NCBI GenBank assembly: GCA_006386115.1
Contig: VFIW01000147.1
Coordinates: 1 to 64,000 of the forward strand
From: Globisporangium splendens
Lineage: Eukaryota > Oomycota > Peronosporomycetes > Pythiales > Pythiaceae
DNA length: 64,000 nucleotides
Direction of reading: 5' to 3'
Positions 1-8,846 of this stretch are shown here, piece after piece (the stretch's first letter is position 1; each line of letters opens with the position of its first letter). Below the pieces are notes generated by a model, which ran no database searches, had not been told where the DNA came from, and saw nothing but the letters and a program-made list of their open reading frames with translations. The position numbers and the translations under genes are program-made.

Positions 1-1
1 A

Positions 2-508
2 ACGGGGGTGGGGCTGAACGAGAAAACGATTGAGCGACTCTGGAAGTGGAAGAGTGCTCATCGTGGGCAAATCGAGGCTTTGCAGCAGCGTTGTTCGACA
101 CTTGAGGAACGCTGCGAGAGTCTCGAGAACCTTGTCGCCGATCACGAGTTGAAGATTGACGATCTGACAGAAGGTTCTGCCCAGTGTTCGGCTTTGGAGT
201 CCCGTTACGAGGAACGGTTCCAACAGGTTCAGGACGAACTTGTTCGACTCCGGAAGAACGAGAAGTCTCGTGAGTTGGCTCACGATCGCCTTTTGCGCTC
301 TGTGGAAGAGGCAGGTTCGGCTCTCGAGGTACTTCGTGGTGAGTACCATTCTCGTCTTCAAGCGTTGGAGGCAGTGAAGGACCAATCCTTCGACGTCCTA
401 CAACTCCTGTACGCCGAGAAGGATCTCCAGAGCGATGAGCTGTTTGCTCTTCGCAATCAAGTGGAGAAGCTTCACGATCAGCTCGATCGTTTGCGGGAGA
501 TCTCGTAG
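2..508 (+). CDS. Antisense coiled-coil ORF overlapping pol of element 1 (5' partial)
   Basis: Open from the left edge to TAG at 506-508; the GTG at 8 is unlikely to be the start, and the true N-terminus lies outside. The visible ~168 codons are almost entirely predicted coiled coil: E/Q/L/R-rich heptads with no glycine- or proline-rich breaks. The pol frame on the opposite strand is open over the same bases. Its stop falls about nine codons past the GPF/Y-type motif of pol, nearly the position where the antisense ORF of element 3 (22788-24443) stops. Function unknown. Alternatives are a chance open frame opposite pol, or a host gene, which is less likely because pol continues through it. Confidence 0.5.
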   Translation, partial: TGVGLNEKTIERLWKWKSAHRGQIEALQQRCSTLEERCESLENLVADHELKIDDLTEGSAQCSALESRYEERFQQVQDELVRLRKNEKSRELAHDRLLRSVEEAGSALEVLRGEYHSRLQALEAVKDQSFDVLQLLYAEKDLQSDELFALRNQVEKLHDQLDRLREIS

Positions 509-3500
509 GATCCGCAGATCCACTTGGAAGGTAAGGCTTTAGTCTACCCACATAAAATGTCGGGTGTAGACGCATGCGTGTAGGAATGTCTAGCGTGTAG
601 GCATCACCATTGCATTTCACTACCTTGAACGGTCCAATGAACCTTGGCAGAAGCTTGGAGCTTCCCAAGTTGGACACTGCATGTTCAGGCAGGTTCGCCG
701 TACTAAGCAATACAAGATCATTGATCTTATAAACTTGCTTGTTCTTCCTTCCGCTCTTGTCTGCTTGTTCCTTTTGCAGATCCTGAGCCTTTGCGATTGC
801 GTCTCGAACAAACCTCACAACGGCTTGTCTCCTCACAACAAAGTCATCGACTTGCTGTTCCTCACGACTTGTTAGGTCGTCGAGGGGTTTCATCGAGTCA
901 AAATTTGCTTTCAACTCGGAAGCAGCATTCAGGTCGTAAGACGACTTCGGCTTGTTACCATGAGCCGGAGTCCCTCCCCCACTTAAGGTAGAGACCTCAC
1001 CCATTACGGAAGCAGGCACTCGAGGGTGAATGCCATAGTTCACATAAAATGGAGAGTGACCTGTCGAGACATGCGTGGAGTTGTTCAACGCAAACTCGGC
1101 AAGAGGGAGAAACTCACTCCACTCTTTGAAAGACGTTGCGTAACTGCGCAACACGTCTTCGAGGACGCGATTCACTCGCTCTGTTTGACCGTCCGTTTCA
1201 GGGTGTGCCGCTGTTGACATGGGCAACTTGGTGTCCAGAAGTCCGAACAGTGCACGCCAGAACTTGGACGTGAAACGGGTGTCACGGTCAGACACGATCT
1301 CGACTGGTAGTCCGTGTAGACGGAATACGACGTCTACAAAGACCTTGGCAGTCTTCTCAGCAGAGATCTCGTCCGAAACAGGCGCAAGATGAACCATCTT
1401 GCTGAATCGGTCCACAAACACAAGGATGCCATTGCGTCCGTGTTTGTCTCTTGGAAGTCCGAATATGAAATCCATACTCACAGACTTCCAACTGTCCGAT
1501 GGGACAGGTAATGAACGAAGTGGTGCCTGAGTGGAACCAGAAGGTTTCACTCGTTGGCAGATCTCGCAAGTCCTCACATACTTGCGAATCCACTTGTACA
1601 TGTGTGGCCAGTAGTAATCCCGGGAAAGGCTGAGAAACGTTTTCTCACGTCCGAGATGGCCACCAGAAGGACTGTCATGGTACTCATACAAGAGTCGATG
1701 ACGCAGACCTTCGTCGTTGGGAACAACAACCCTTGCTGTATCCCCTTGTTCAACCGCGTAGTACAACAACCCATTGTGTACTCGGAAGCGGTGAACTCGC
1801 GATCTTGTGCGCGACGGAAGACCTTGCAGCGCTTTGCCGGAAGGGTCCTTGAAGTACTTCAACAAGTCCTGATATGTTTCGTCAGACTTGTACCCTTCGA
1901 CGATCTCTTCTCGCACTGCGATCGCTTGAACATCTTCACAGAGTCGACACGCTCCGTCCGTGTCTTCACTCTTGGTCTTCGGATCGTAATCCGGACGTCT
2001 TGACAGCGCATCGGCTAAGATGTTCGTCTTGCCTGGCTTGTAGTGTATAACAAAGTTGTACTCTGCAAAGAAGGAGAACCATCTCGCCATTCTTTGCGAC
2101 AAATGAGGAGTCTTCACTGCCGTACGCAGAGATGCGTGATCAGTGTAGATGGCAAAACGCTCCTCGCCAAGCAGATACACACGGAACTTGACCAAAGAAT
2201 ACTTCATCGCCAGAAGTTCCTTGTCATGAACTGGGTAGTTCCGTTCTGCGGGTCGGAGTTGTCGTGACTGATACGACACAGCTCGCTCGTGACCCTCATC
2301 ATCGTGTTGCATTAAGGCGCAACCGATGGCATAGTCGCTCGCATCACAGACGACGTGGAACGGCTTGTCGTGGTTTGGCAGAGCCAACACGGGAGCTTCT
2401 CGAAGACTCCTCTTGACTTCTCCGAACGCCGTCTGATGGTCTCTCGACCATTTCCACTCAACGTCTTTCTTCAAGAGCTGTGTGAGGGGTTGCACCAACG
2501 CTGCATAATTGCGCGTGTACTTGTGCAAGTAGTTGGCTAGACCCAACCATTGTCGTAGCTGTTTGACTTCTTTGGCACAGGCCAATCGTCAATAGCTTTG
2601 ACCTTCTCCGGATCGACTCGAACACCGCTCTTGCCCACAAAACAACCGAGAACAGGGATCTCGGGGGCGAAGGACATGCACTTCTTCAAGTTTGCGTAGA
2701 GTTTATTCTCACGCATGACCTGGAAGACTTGACGAAGATGATCGAGATGAACATCGACATCAGACTTCCCATTCGCGGTCTTACTATGAACGAAGATGTC
2801 GTCAAAGTAACTTGGTGCGAATGTTCGCAGAGGACGAAGAACGTTCGTGACCATTCGATTGAAGGTCGCAGGAGCATTCTTCAGTCCCTGTGGCATCACT
2901 AACCATTCCCATAGCATACCACTCGGGGTGCTTACTGCGGTTAGTGGGACATCGTCTTCGCGCATTCGAATCTGATAGAACCCATCTTTCAGATCGATAT
3001 CACTGAAGACGGTGCTGCCAATCATTCCATCAAGGATCATGTTCTTGCGTGGAACCGGAGTCTGGGCTGGAATTGTCGTATCGTTCAGCTTGTTGAAAGC
3101 GTGAACAATGCGCCAACCTCTAGTTGCCTTCTTCACACAGAAAGTGGGGCTGCAATGCGGAGACTTGCTCTCTCGCACATGACCAGCCTTAGCACGTTGT
3201 GCAAAGAACTCGTCGATCGCCTCGACTTGTTCCTTTGGCAACGGCCACTGTCTTGTGATGCAGTATTTCGTGCCAGGGAGTACATCAATCTCATGACGAA
3301 TGCCTCTATCGAATGGCAATTCGTCCGGCACCTTGTCAGGGAGAATGTCTTCATATTCCCTGGCAAGCGCATACACGGGGTTCTTCTTGAGAGAGTCCCA
3401 CGACTGCTCCTCGAACCTTTCCTTCCGTGTCTTTTCGTCCAACACATCTGCATCCGCACTCGATGCTGTGTTGACGAGGCCTTCGTCGACCATTTCGACG

Positions 3501-4515
3501 ATCACACACACCTGCGCAATATCGCCTCTCACTAGGCTGCGCTCCAGTGTCTTCTTGCTCATCGGTGGCAAGGAAATCAACTCTTGGACTGAACTTGGAG
3601 GATTTTCAATCTTCACGTGACGGATTACATCCACGTCACCTTCTTCATTGTAGACCGCGATATTCACAAACTTGCTTGGAGTGTCTTGTGCTTGGACACT
3701 CCCTTCGTCATCACCACTTGTACCTTGATCAGGGGTACTCAAAACTCTTGGCGAAAAACTTCTCTTGTTGGGCTTCTTCTTGTCTTGTTGGGAAGGGTGT
3801 CTGTTCCTCTTCCATTCACTCTTGTCAACGCCATCGCGAACCTTCTCGTCGTCGATGGCAAAGGAGACAGTCTTTTTCTGGCGCCTGACTGCTCCACCTC
3901 CGTTTGTCGTCTTCAAAATGGGTACCGCTTGTGAACATGGGGGGCCATCGCACACCGCAACATCACAAGGGCCATCTGGGATCTCTTCCACAGATGTATA
4001 CACCCATACCACTTCATCCGTTGTTGTGCAGCACAAGTCAACATCTCGTGACTTGCCAACGGAGATCTTCATATTCATCCAGTCAATGCTAGGTTGGTAA
4101 CGCTTCAACCACGGCATTCCCAGGATGATGTCAAACTTGTCATCGAGGTCGAGTAAAATAAACTCGTCTTCACCTCGGAAATCTTCACACTTGATTGCCA
4201 AGCGCACCACGCGCTTCGGCATCTCCACAGTTGACCCATTTGCCAACCGGACGATCATTGTCTTCTCTTCATTCGCATCAGGCACGAAGACACCATGCCT
4301 CACGACCACTTCATTTCGAACAAAGTTGTTCGACGCACTAGTGTCAACCAAAGCTCGTAGAGGCGCTGCAATACCGTCTACATGAACTTTGTGAACGATC
4401 AAACTTGACGTTTGACTGACACTCTTCTCACTCATAGTGGAAACTACATGTGCTTGATGCACATAGGGGCCAGAGTCCTGTGTCTCCACAACGTCCACAG
4501 TCCACTTTTCCGGGC

Positions 4516-4555
4516 CAGTAGGAGGCCCCGCCCCTACTGTCCATTCCCGTTTTTT
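4516..4555 (-). promoter_or_regulatory. Putative -1 ribosomal frameshift signal, gag/pol junction of element 1
   Basis: Minus-strand heptamer AAAAAAC (4555-4549) is in the gag frame as A|AAA|AAC, the X-XXY-YYZ pattern of -1 frameshift sites. After a 9-nt spacer comes a stem with arms CAGTAGG (4539-4533) and CCTACTG (4522-4516), possibly extended by a GG/CC pair. The gag TAG stop lies in the 5' arm. The pol frame is exactly -1 relative to gag and is open across the site. Confidence 0.72.
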
Positions 4556-5661
4556 GGGCCAGGCGACCGCTCGAACCGACGACCGTAAGAACGATCGTGG
4601 TTGTTCGAACGAGCACCCTGTGTCGTTTGCCTACCAGGCAAATACACCTTGCAGTTCCGAGCAATGTGACCCGACTTCCCGCAACGGAAACACTTCCCAT
4701 CGTTGCGAGGACACTCATTTCCAGGCGTGGAAATGTACGAGATGTCCATGGGCTCGGGACCGTCATGCGCAACATTTGACTGCCGCATTGGTCTCAACGC
4801 AAACCCATGGAACTTTGCTTGCTTGATGCTGAACTCTTCTTGCATCGCACGTTCGATGGCTTCGTCCAGCGTCTTGGGGTACTCGCGGAACAATTGGTTC
4901 CGAATCGGACGAACGTTCAGACCCGTCATGAACGTCACGACTTGCGTCGGAACGTCAATCGGCTCGTCAACGATGCTCGATACCAAGTAACGAGCACGTT
5001 GTGCATACGAGTGAAGGTCGAAACGGCCTTGACGAAGCTTGAGGAACTCGGCGCGCGCAAGGAACTCACTCTGTGGAGGTTCAAATGCCTTCTTGAGTTC
5101 GGTCTTGAAATGATCGTAGCTGGGGAAGCAGTTTAGATCGGCTAAACGCTTGCCATACGCCCAGCTCTTCGCACGACCCGCAAGGTTGGACATCGCGAAC
5201 AACACTTGCTGCGAAGGGTCCCGCAGTTGCCTTGCAGCGATGGCTGCATCCAACTCGACGAACCATCGTGAGAGGGGTTCGTTCTCTCCGCCGCGATACA
5301 GAGAGACGTCAAGCTTCAGTGGCACCGTCCTGATTGAGGAAACAGGGGTTGCGACCTGCTTCCGGGAGGACATGATCTCGTGGTGCATGAAGCTGACCAC
5401 CGCACTCTTCTGGTCCTCCGGAGACGCCGATCGAAGCAGACTGACCACAGCAGCCTCTCCGATGACATCTCGCATGCGCTCAAGCGCCATCCACTCATGA
5501 GAAGACAGATGAGGGAAACCCTCAATAGTCAACTCGACAGTTTCCGGTACTGCTGGACCGAGTGGGGTTCCTGTAGCATCCATGTTCCAAACAAGGATGC
5601 TCGCAGGGTCTTGGACAGGAATGCGCGACGTGCTTAAAGCCGCGTCGTCAAACCTCTTCAC
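4534..5661 (-). CDS. gag: Gag of element 1
   Basis: 375 codons, nucleocapsid-type structural protein of a Ty3/gypsy element. The central half is a capsid-like retrotransposon gag domain (W-F-V-E-L and Y-F-K-type helices between residues ~130 and 280). One CCHC zinc knuckle, CFRCGKSGHIARNC, sits near the C-terminus, followed by an R/G/N-rich tail. Start ATG at 5661 lies about 30 nt after the primer-binding site, so the leader is very short. It ends in CAG-TAG inside the 5' arm of a hairpin that follows a slippery heptamer, implying that Pol is made as a Gag-Pol fusion by -1 frameshifting. Intact over its length. Confidence 0.88.
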   Translation of the reverse strand: MKRFDDAALSTSRIPVQDPASILVWNMDATGTPLGPAVPETVELTIEGFPHLSSHEWMALERMRDVIGEAAVVSLLRSASPEDQKSAVVSFMHHEIMSSRKQVATPVSSIRTVPLKLDVSLYRGGENEPLSRWFVELDAAIAARQLRDPSQQVLFAMSNLAGRAKSWAYGKRLADLNCFPSYDHFKTELKKAFEPPQSEFLARAEFLKLRQGRFDLHSYAQRARYLVSSIVDEPIDVPTQVVTFMTGLNVRPIRNQLFREYPKTLDEAIERAMQEEFSIKQAKFHGFALRPMRQSNVAHDGPEPMDISYISTPGNECPRNDGKCFRCGKSGHIARNCKVYLPGRQTTQGARSNNHDRSYGRRFERSPGPKNGNGQ

Positions 5662-5690
5662 TTCACTGGGTCGTTGGAAGGACCGCTCGA

Positions 5691-5700
5691 AGTGCTACCA
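5691..5700 (-). other. tRNA primer-binding site of element 1
   Basis: TGGTAGCACT on the minus strand, two bases after the LTR end (TTACA). The same ten bases follow the 5' LTR of elements 2A, 2B and 3. It begins with TGG, complementary to the CCA end of a tRNA; TGGTAGC also begins the yeast Ty1 initiator-Met site, so initiator tRNA-Met is the likely primer (inference). Confidence 0.7.
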
Positions 5701-5702
5701 GG

Positions 5703-6218
5703 TGTAAGAGGGCGCTGTTCACAACAGTCCCTCAAACACGGCACACACGCTTGCGCCAGAGGAAGCGATCTCCCGACTTGGAGGGAGGAACGAAGACTTG
5801 AGTACTTGGAGGAAAATTTGCAACTGAATTGAAAATGGTTATGGTTCCTGTCGCTACTTACAAATGAACCCCAAGGGCTCCTACAGGTTTTATAACTAAA
5901 ACCTAAACATACACAATAAAACCTATGAATCTGATATATAAAACCTTGGGTACACTGAGGTTGAACCTACGGGATCTTCTAGAAGCTTGAACTTCAAGTC
6001 TTGTATAAAATCCCTGCAAAGTGATTGGCTCGCGCCACTCATTCCAGGTGGCAGAGACACGTCGGTCTCGTCGCCAGTCCAGTTTCCCAAGCAGGAACCA
6101 TCACTCAGTACTTGATTAGTACATGGATGTCATCGCTCAGTACTGATTAGTACATGAGAACAACATTCTGCACTGATCAGCACAGAGAACACTCGTGACG
6201 TCATCGAATGACGTCACA
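5703..6218 (-). repeat. 5' LTR of element 1 (outer boundary inferred)
   Basis: The inner end is well defined by TTACA next to the primer-binding site. The outer end is placed at TGTGACGTCA (6218 on the minus strand) because the other LTRs here also run TGT...ACA and are 439-534 bp; this gives 516 bp. No second copy is present to confirm it. A ~30-bp motif with CTCAGTACT and TTAGTACATG is imperfectly repeated at about 6093-6154. Confidence 0.6.
6195..6217. promoter_or_regulatory. Perfect inverted repeat with two TGACGTCA (CRE/ATF-type) sites
   Basis: Arms GTGACGTCAT (6195-6204) and ATGACGTCAC (6208-6217) are perfectly complementary around a CGA centre. Each arm holds the palindrome TGACGTCA, the classical CREB/ATF bZIP site. 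It lies at the outer (U3) edge of the element 1 LTR, where a transcriptional enhancer would be expected. Confidence 0.5.
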
Positions 6219-6339
6219 CGTGCATGTGGGGACTGTCTTACCGTAATCCCTTTGTCATTTGTGTCTCCACAATGCACGCTGAAGGTGGTGTGTGCCACAC
6301 TAGATCTGGGGACAGATCCACCTTCATGTAATGGCTGGT

Positions 6340-6655
6340 TATGGCCCATTTCAGACGGGCTTTGTTGGGGGCATTGCCTATGGGATTTCATATGGCCGGT
6401 GTTTCTTGGAATGGCATTCTCGTTTCGGCTGGGCGATTAATGGATGCCGAATGGTGTCATTGAGTTCAAGGACTTGTTCGCATAAATCGTAGATGCCATC
6501 TTTGGCACAGCGGGAATGGGTATTACTACACAGGCGTCAACCGACGGCACAAAGGTAATGATCGCATTGAGGCATATATTTGAGATCATCGGCTGAATGC
6601 CTGAAATCGACTCCACTGGCATTGTGTTTTCTCACGTCAACGGCGACATAGTTAA
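6340..6655 (+). pseudogene. Decayed ABC transporter fragment (end of TMD2 and start of NBD2)
   Basis: With two or three frame changes and a stop, the plus strand reads as the end of TMD2 of the ABCB transporters further right: V-G-G-I-A-Y-G (near 6370), M-P-N-G-V-I-E-F-K-D-L-F (near 6440-6480), A-G-M-G-I-T-T-Q, then I-F-E-I-I-G, P-E-I-D-S-T-G-I-V and H-V-N-G-D-I (near 6600-6650). The last block matches the NBD2 entry of genes A, B and D also at DNA level. Similarity fades after 6655. It marks an older, dead member of the array. Confidence 0.7.
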
Positions 6656-7467
6656 TGGTTTTCTTGTCCCAAAGTGTGTCCCAATTGTCCCGTAGTATTT
6701 TGTAATTTACGTCATAGGTTGCCGGATTTGTTCCAGTTCTGTCCCAAAATCTGGTTGCAGACCTTCAACTATCTTGTCAAACCGGACAATTGATGGTCTG
6801 TAAAACAAATAAAGCCAGGACAAAATTTACCCCAATCTAAACCCCCTGTACTTCCTGAACGTCATATGAAATCCCCTTCCATAACTCTATCTTTCCAAGT
6901 TGCCACTCTGTCCCACCAAAATATTTGTATGAAAATTTACGTTCACACATACCCTTTTTGCGTCCTGGTAATTGGTCAAATTCGACATATTGCTTATTAG
7001 GACCTTCAAGCCATTGACAGCGTGCATTTGACCATCGATTATTCCTATTTTGTAATGCTGATTCTCCCAAATCAAATGATGATTTGTATGTAAATACCAA
7101 ATAATCGTTACCGGGATTTTATATTCTCATAATAATTGATGTTTCTATATTTAAACCAATCAACTCATTTATTTATTGTATGTCAGCAATAAGTAACTCC
7201 GACTGTAGAATCAGCGATTTGGAGTGCTTAAACGATTCTTCTCCTTTGTTCAGAATTCGCACATCTTCTGAACCATGAATAAATCCTAATGGGGGGCGAT
7301 GTGACTCCCAAAAGTGTGTTTTTTGCTCGCAGACAAGCCTCGCACTCAGTTGAATCTTACGCCAGCCGAGTAAACCTATATGTCCAAAATACCACTTTCT
7401 GCTGAAACACACAGCTAACTGGTGAATTTTTGTTTTCATTCTCAACGGACTCTACAAAATAGACAGT
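6656..7467. other. AT-rich spacer, no gene recognised
   Basis: About 800 bp, visibly more AT-rich than the flanking transposons and genes. Two short minus-strand open frames (87 codons at 6837-7100, 90 codons at 7173-7445) have no recognisable motif and ordinary chance length for AT-rich DNA. It is probably a relic sequence between the ABC fragment and the insertion point of element 2A. Confidence 0.5.
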
Positions 7468-7906
7468 TGTCACGTGTGCCTGACCTCGCACGCCAGGCAC
7501 GCGCGCAGGACCGGCATGTGCCTAACGGCGCACGTGCCTAGCGTGTGGAGCGTCAAGGCATGTGTAACGTGTGCCTGACCTTGAACTCGAGGTCAGGCTC
7601 TCATGCATATGTAACACTAATATATACAGTTATATGGAACTAGTCAGATAAAAATACAGGTGCAGGCAGGACACCTGGATAGGAAGAAAAGTCGAATCAG
7701 TTGAAGGAAAGGATAGGCATGCATGCAGGGAGGCTTAGACGTAGCGCTAGCGAACTAAGTCCTCCATTCAATTCACTTTCCATTTTGCCATCAAGTTGCC
7801 ACCTCCTCCTCCGATCCACTCCACCGTTCTCCGACTTTCGACCAATCAAGTTCCGACTTTCCGACTTTCGACCAATCAGCGTTCAGAAGACCTCCGACTC
7901 GTTACA
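7468..7906 (+). repeat. 5' LTR of element 2A
   Basis: TGTCAC...GTTACA, 439 bp. It contains the inverted repeat CCTGACCT/AGGTCAGG near 7577-7602, an AT-rich TATA-like stretch (taatatatac near 7619), and two copies of CCGACTTTCGACCAATCA near 7831 and 7861 that carry CCAAT boxes. The same sequence recurs as both LTRs of 2B in inverse orientation. Confidence 0.92.
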
Positions 7907-7908
7907 TC

Positions 7909-7918
7909 TGGTAGCACT
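7909..7918 (+). other. tRNA primer-binding site of element 2A
   Basis: TGGTAGCACT, two bases downstream of the LTR end; identical to the sites of elements 1, 2B and 3. Confidence 0.72.
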
Positions 7919-8315
7919 TTGTGTCCGGGGGGGGAGTGTGGCCGTATCCAAGCGTTCAAGTCGCCGTCGTCGTCCAAGCCAGGCATCTCCGAGGTTGTAA
8001 TTCGAGCCACTTTCTGAACGGGTGTTGCTTTTAGTGACATAAATCCCGGAATCATTGTCGGTGCGTTGACCCTTTGGTGTTCTGTGGCAGTAACTCCTGT
8101 AGTGTTGAGCCAGTCGTGCTTTTGTGCGTAATTTTGTGTTCTGGTCTACCTCGGTTTCTCTAATAGTGGCACGGTGTCTCGGGTTCGCCCTAACTGTCTG
8201 TGTTCTTTAGGGTGTTATTCCGTGGTGTCATCGTCAGGCGTGCCTAGGTGAAGCCCTCATTAGAGGATCAAGGCTGTGATTGTGAACTCCCAGATTTGAT
8301 ATCCTCCCCAACTCG

Positions 8316-8666
8316 ATGCCCAAGAAGCCGCGCGTCAAGCAGGTTCCGATTCAAGGCAGCTTTACGTACTTAGGCGTGCCAAAACCTGCAGAAGCTGATA
8401 AAGCGCGTCAAGACCTCGTAAACTGTCTGACGAAGGCTTTCCGGATCTGTGAAGTGCTAGAGAAGCACGTGGACAAGTGTCCAGACAAGCTGAAGAGAAA
8501 GCGCGCAAAGAAGGCTCTAATCCGGATCGCTCAAGGAATCGTCGGCGCGTCCGAAGGGATAAGCGAGTGCTTTCGCCGCGTGCTGCGTGATCCACCGGCA
8601 TCGAGTACTGGTACTAGGAAGGCTAAGCTGCGTCCAGGTCAAGTTCCTCCGCCTAAGTTCGACTAA
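8316..8666 (+). CDS. Small ORF in the leader of family 2 (ORF0, copy in 2A)
   Basis: 116 codons in the ~940-nt leader between the primer-binding site and gag. The protein is very basic (K/R-rich, start M-P-K-K-P-R-V-K-Q-V) with a proline-rich tail ending P-P-P-K-F-D. The middle (residues ~25-90) looks helical with several cysteines (I-C-E-V-L-E-K-H-V-D-K-C). No family recognised. The second copy, 2B, keeps the same ORF at full length (26691-27041, minus) with three amino-acid changes. Possible roles are a small nucleic-acid-binding accessory protein or translated leader without function. It does not overlap gag and lies 180 nt upstream of it. Confidence 0.5.
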   Translation: MPKKPRVKQVPIQGSFTYLGVPKPAEADKARQDLVNCLTKAFRICEVLEKHVDKCPDKLKRKRAKKALIRIAQGIVGASEGISECFRRVLRDPPASSTGTRKAKLRPGQVPPPKFD

Positions 8667-8846
8667 AAATACCCAATTAAAAAATAAAAGAAACAAAAAA
8701 ATAAAAAATAAAAGTATAGCTTCGTATTATACTGGTTTTTAAGATCCCATAAGATAGAATCTCGACTCCCGTCCCTGCCTGCCAAGTCAAGTGAAACCGG
8801 TTACGTAAAATACCGAGTGTGAAGTCAAGGCAAGAAAAGTACAAAG

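Larger units (their letters stand above)
1..4555 (-). pseudogene. pol: Pol polyprotein of element 1 (PR-RT-RNaseH-IN), one frameshift, C-terminus off window
   Basis: Expressed in the -1 frame relative to gag. Domains by position: aspartic protease near 4345-4320, reverse transcriptase with YFDD near 2812-2800, RNase H (VCDAS-type motif near 2350), integrase HHCC near 1690-1550, DDE motifs near 1465 (SMDF), 1290 (SDRD) and 1195 (ETDGQTER), then the GPF/Y region near 640. The continuous ORF ends at 2537 because one G is missing near 2571 (the Lys-Glu codons after W-P-V-P). Beyond that base I translated the shifted frame by hand and found no stop down to base 1. A single lesion suggests recent inactivation. 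The protease motif DTSA replaces DTGA. A chromodomain, as in element 3, would lie off the window. Confidence 0.88.
1..6218 (-). mobile_element. Ty3/gypsy LTR retrotransposon, element 1 (3' end off the window)
   Basis: Read on the minus strand the order is 5' LTR (6218-5703), primer-binding site (5700-5691), gag (5661-4534), then pol in the -1 frame, which runs to base 1. The 3' end of pol and the 3' LTR lie outside the window, so LTR divergence and target duplication cannot be checked. Gag, RT and integrase are related to those of element 3 (16500-25028), and both use gag/pol frameshifting and an antisense ORF. The copy is probably dead: one base is missing near 2571 and the protease motif reads DTSA instead of D-T/S-G-A. 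Confidence 0.9.

Noticed and set aside
2..508. Interpretation of this plus-strand ORF as an ordinary host gene
   Set aside because: The pol frame of element 1 stays open on the opposite strand across the whole stretch, and element 3 has a similar antisense ORF at the same place.
2458..2640. Minus ORF of 60 codons at the pol frameshift of element 1
   Set aside because: It is the third frame; hand translation shows the true continuation in the frame shifted by one missing G near 2571.
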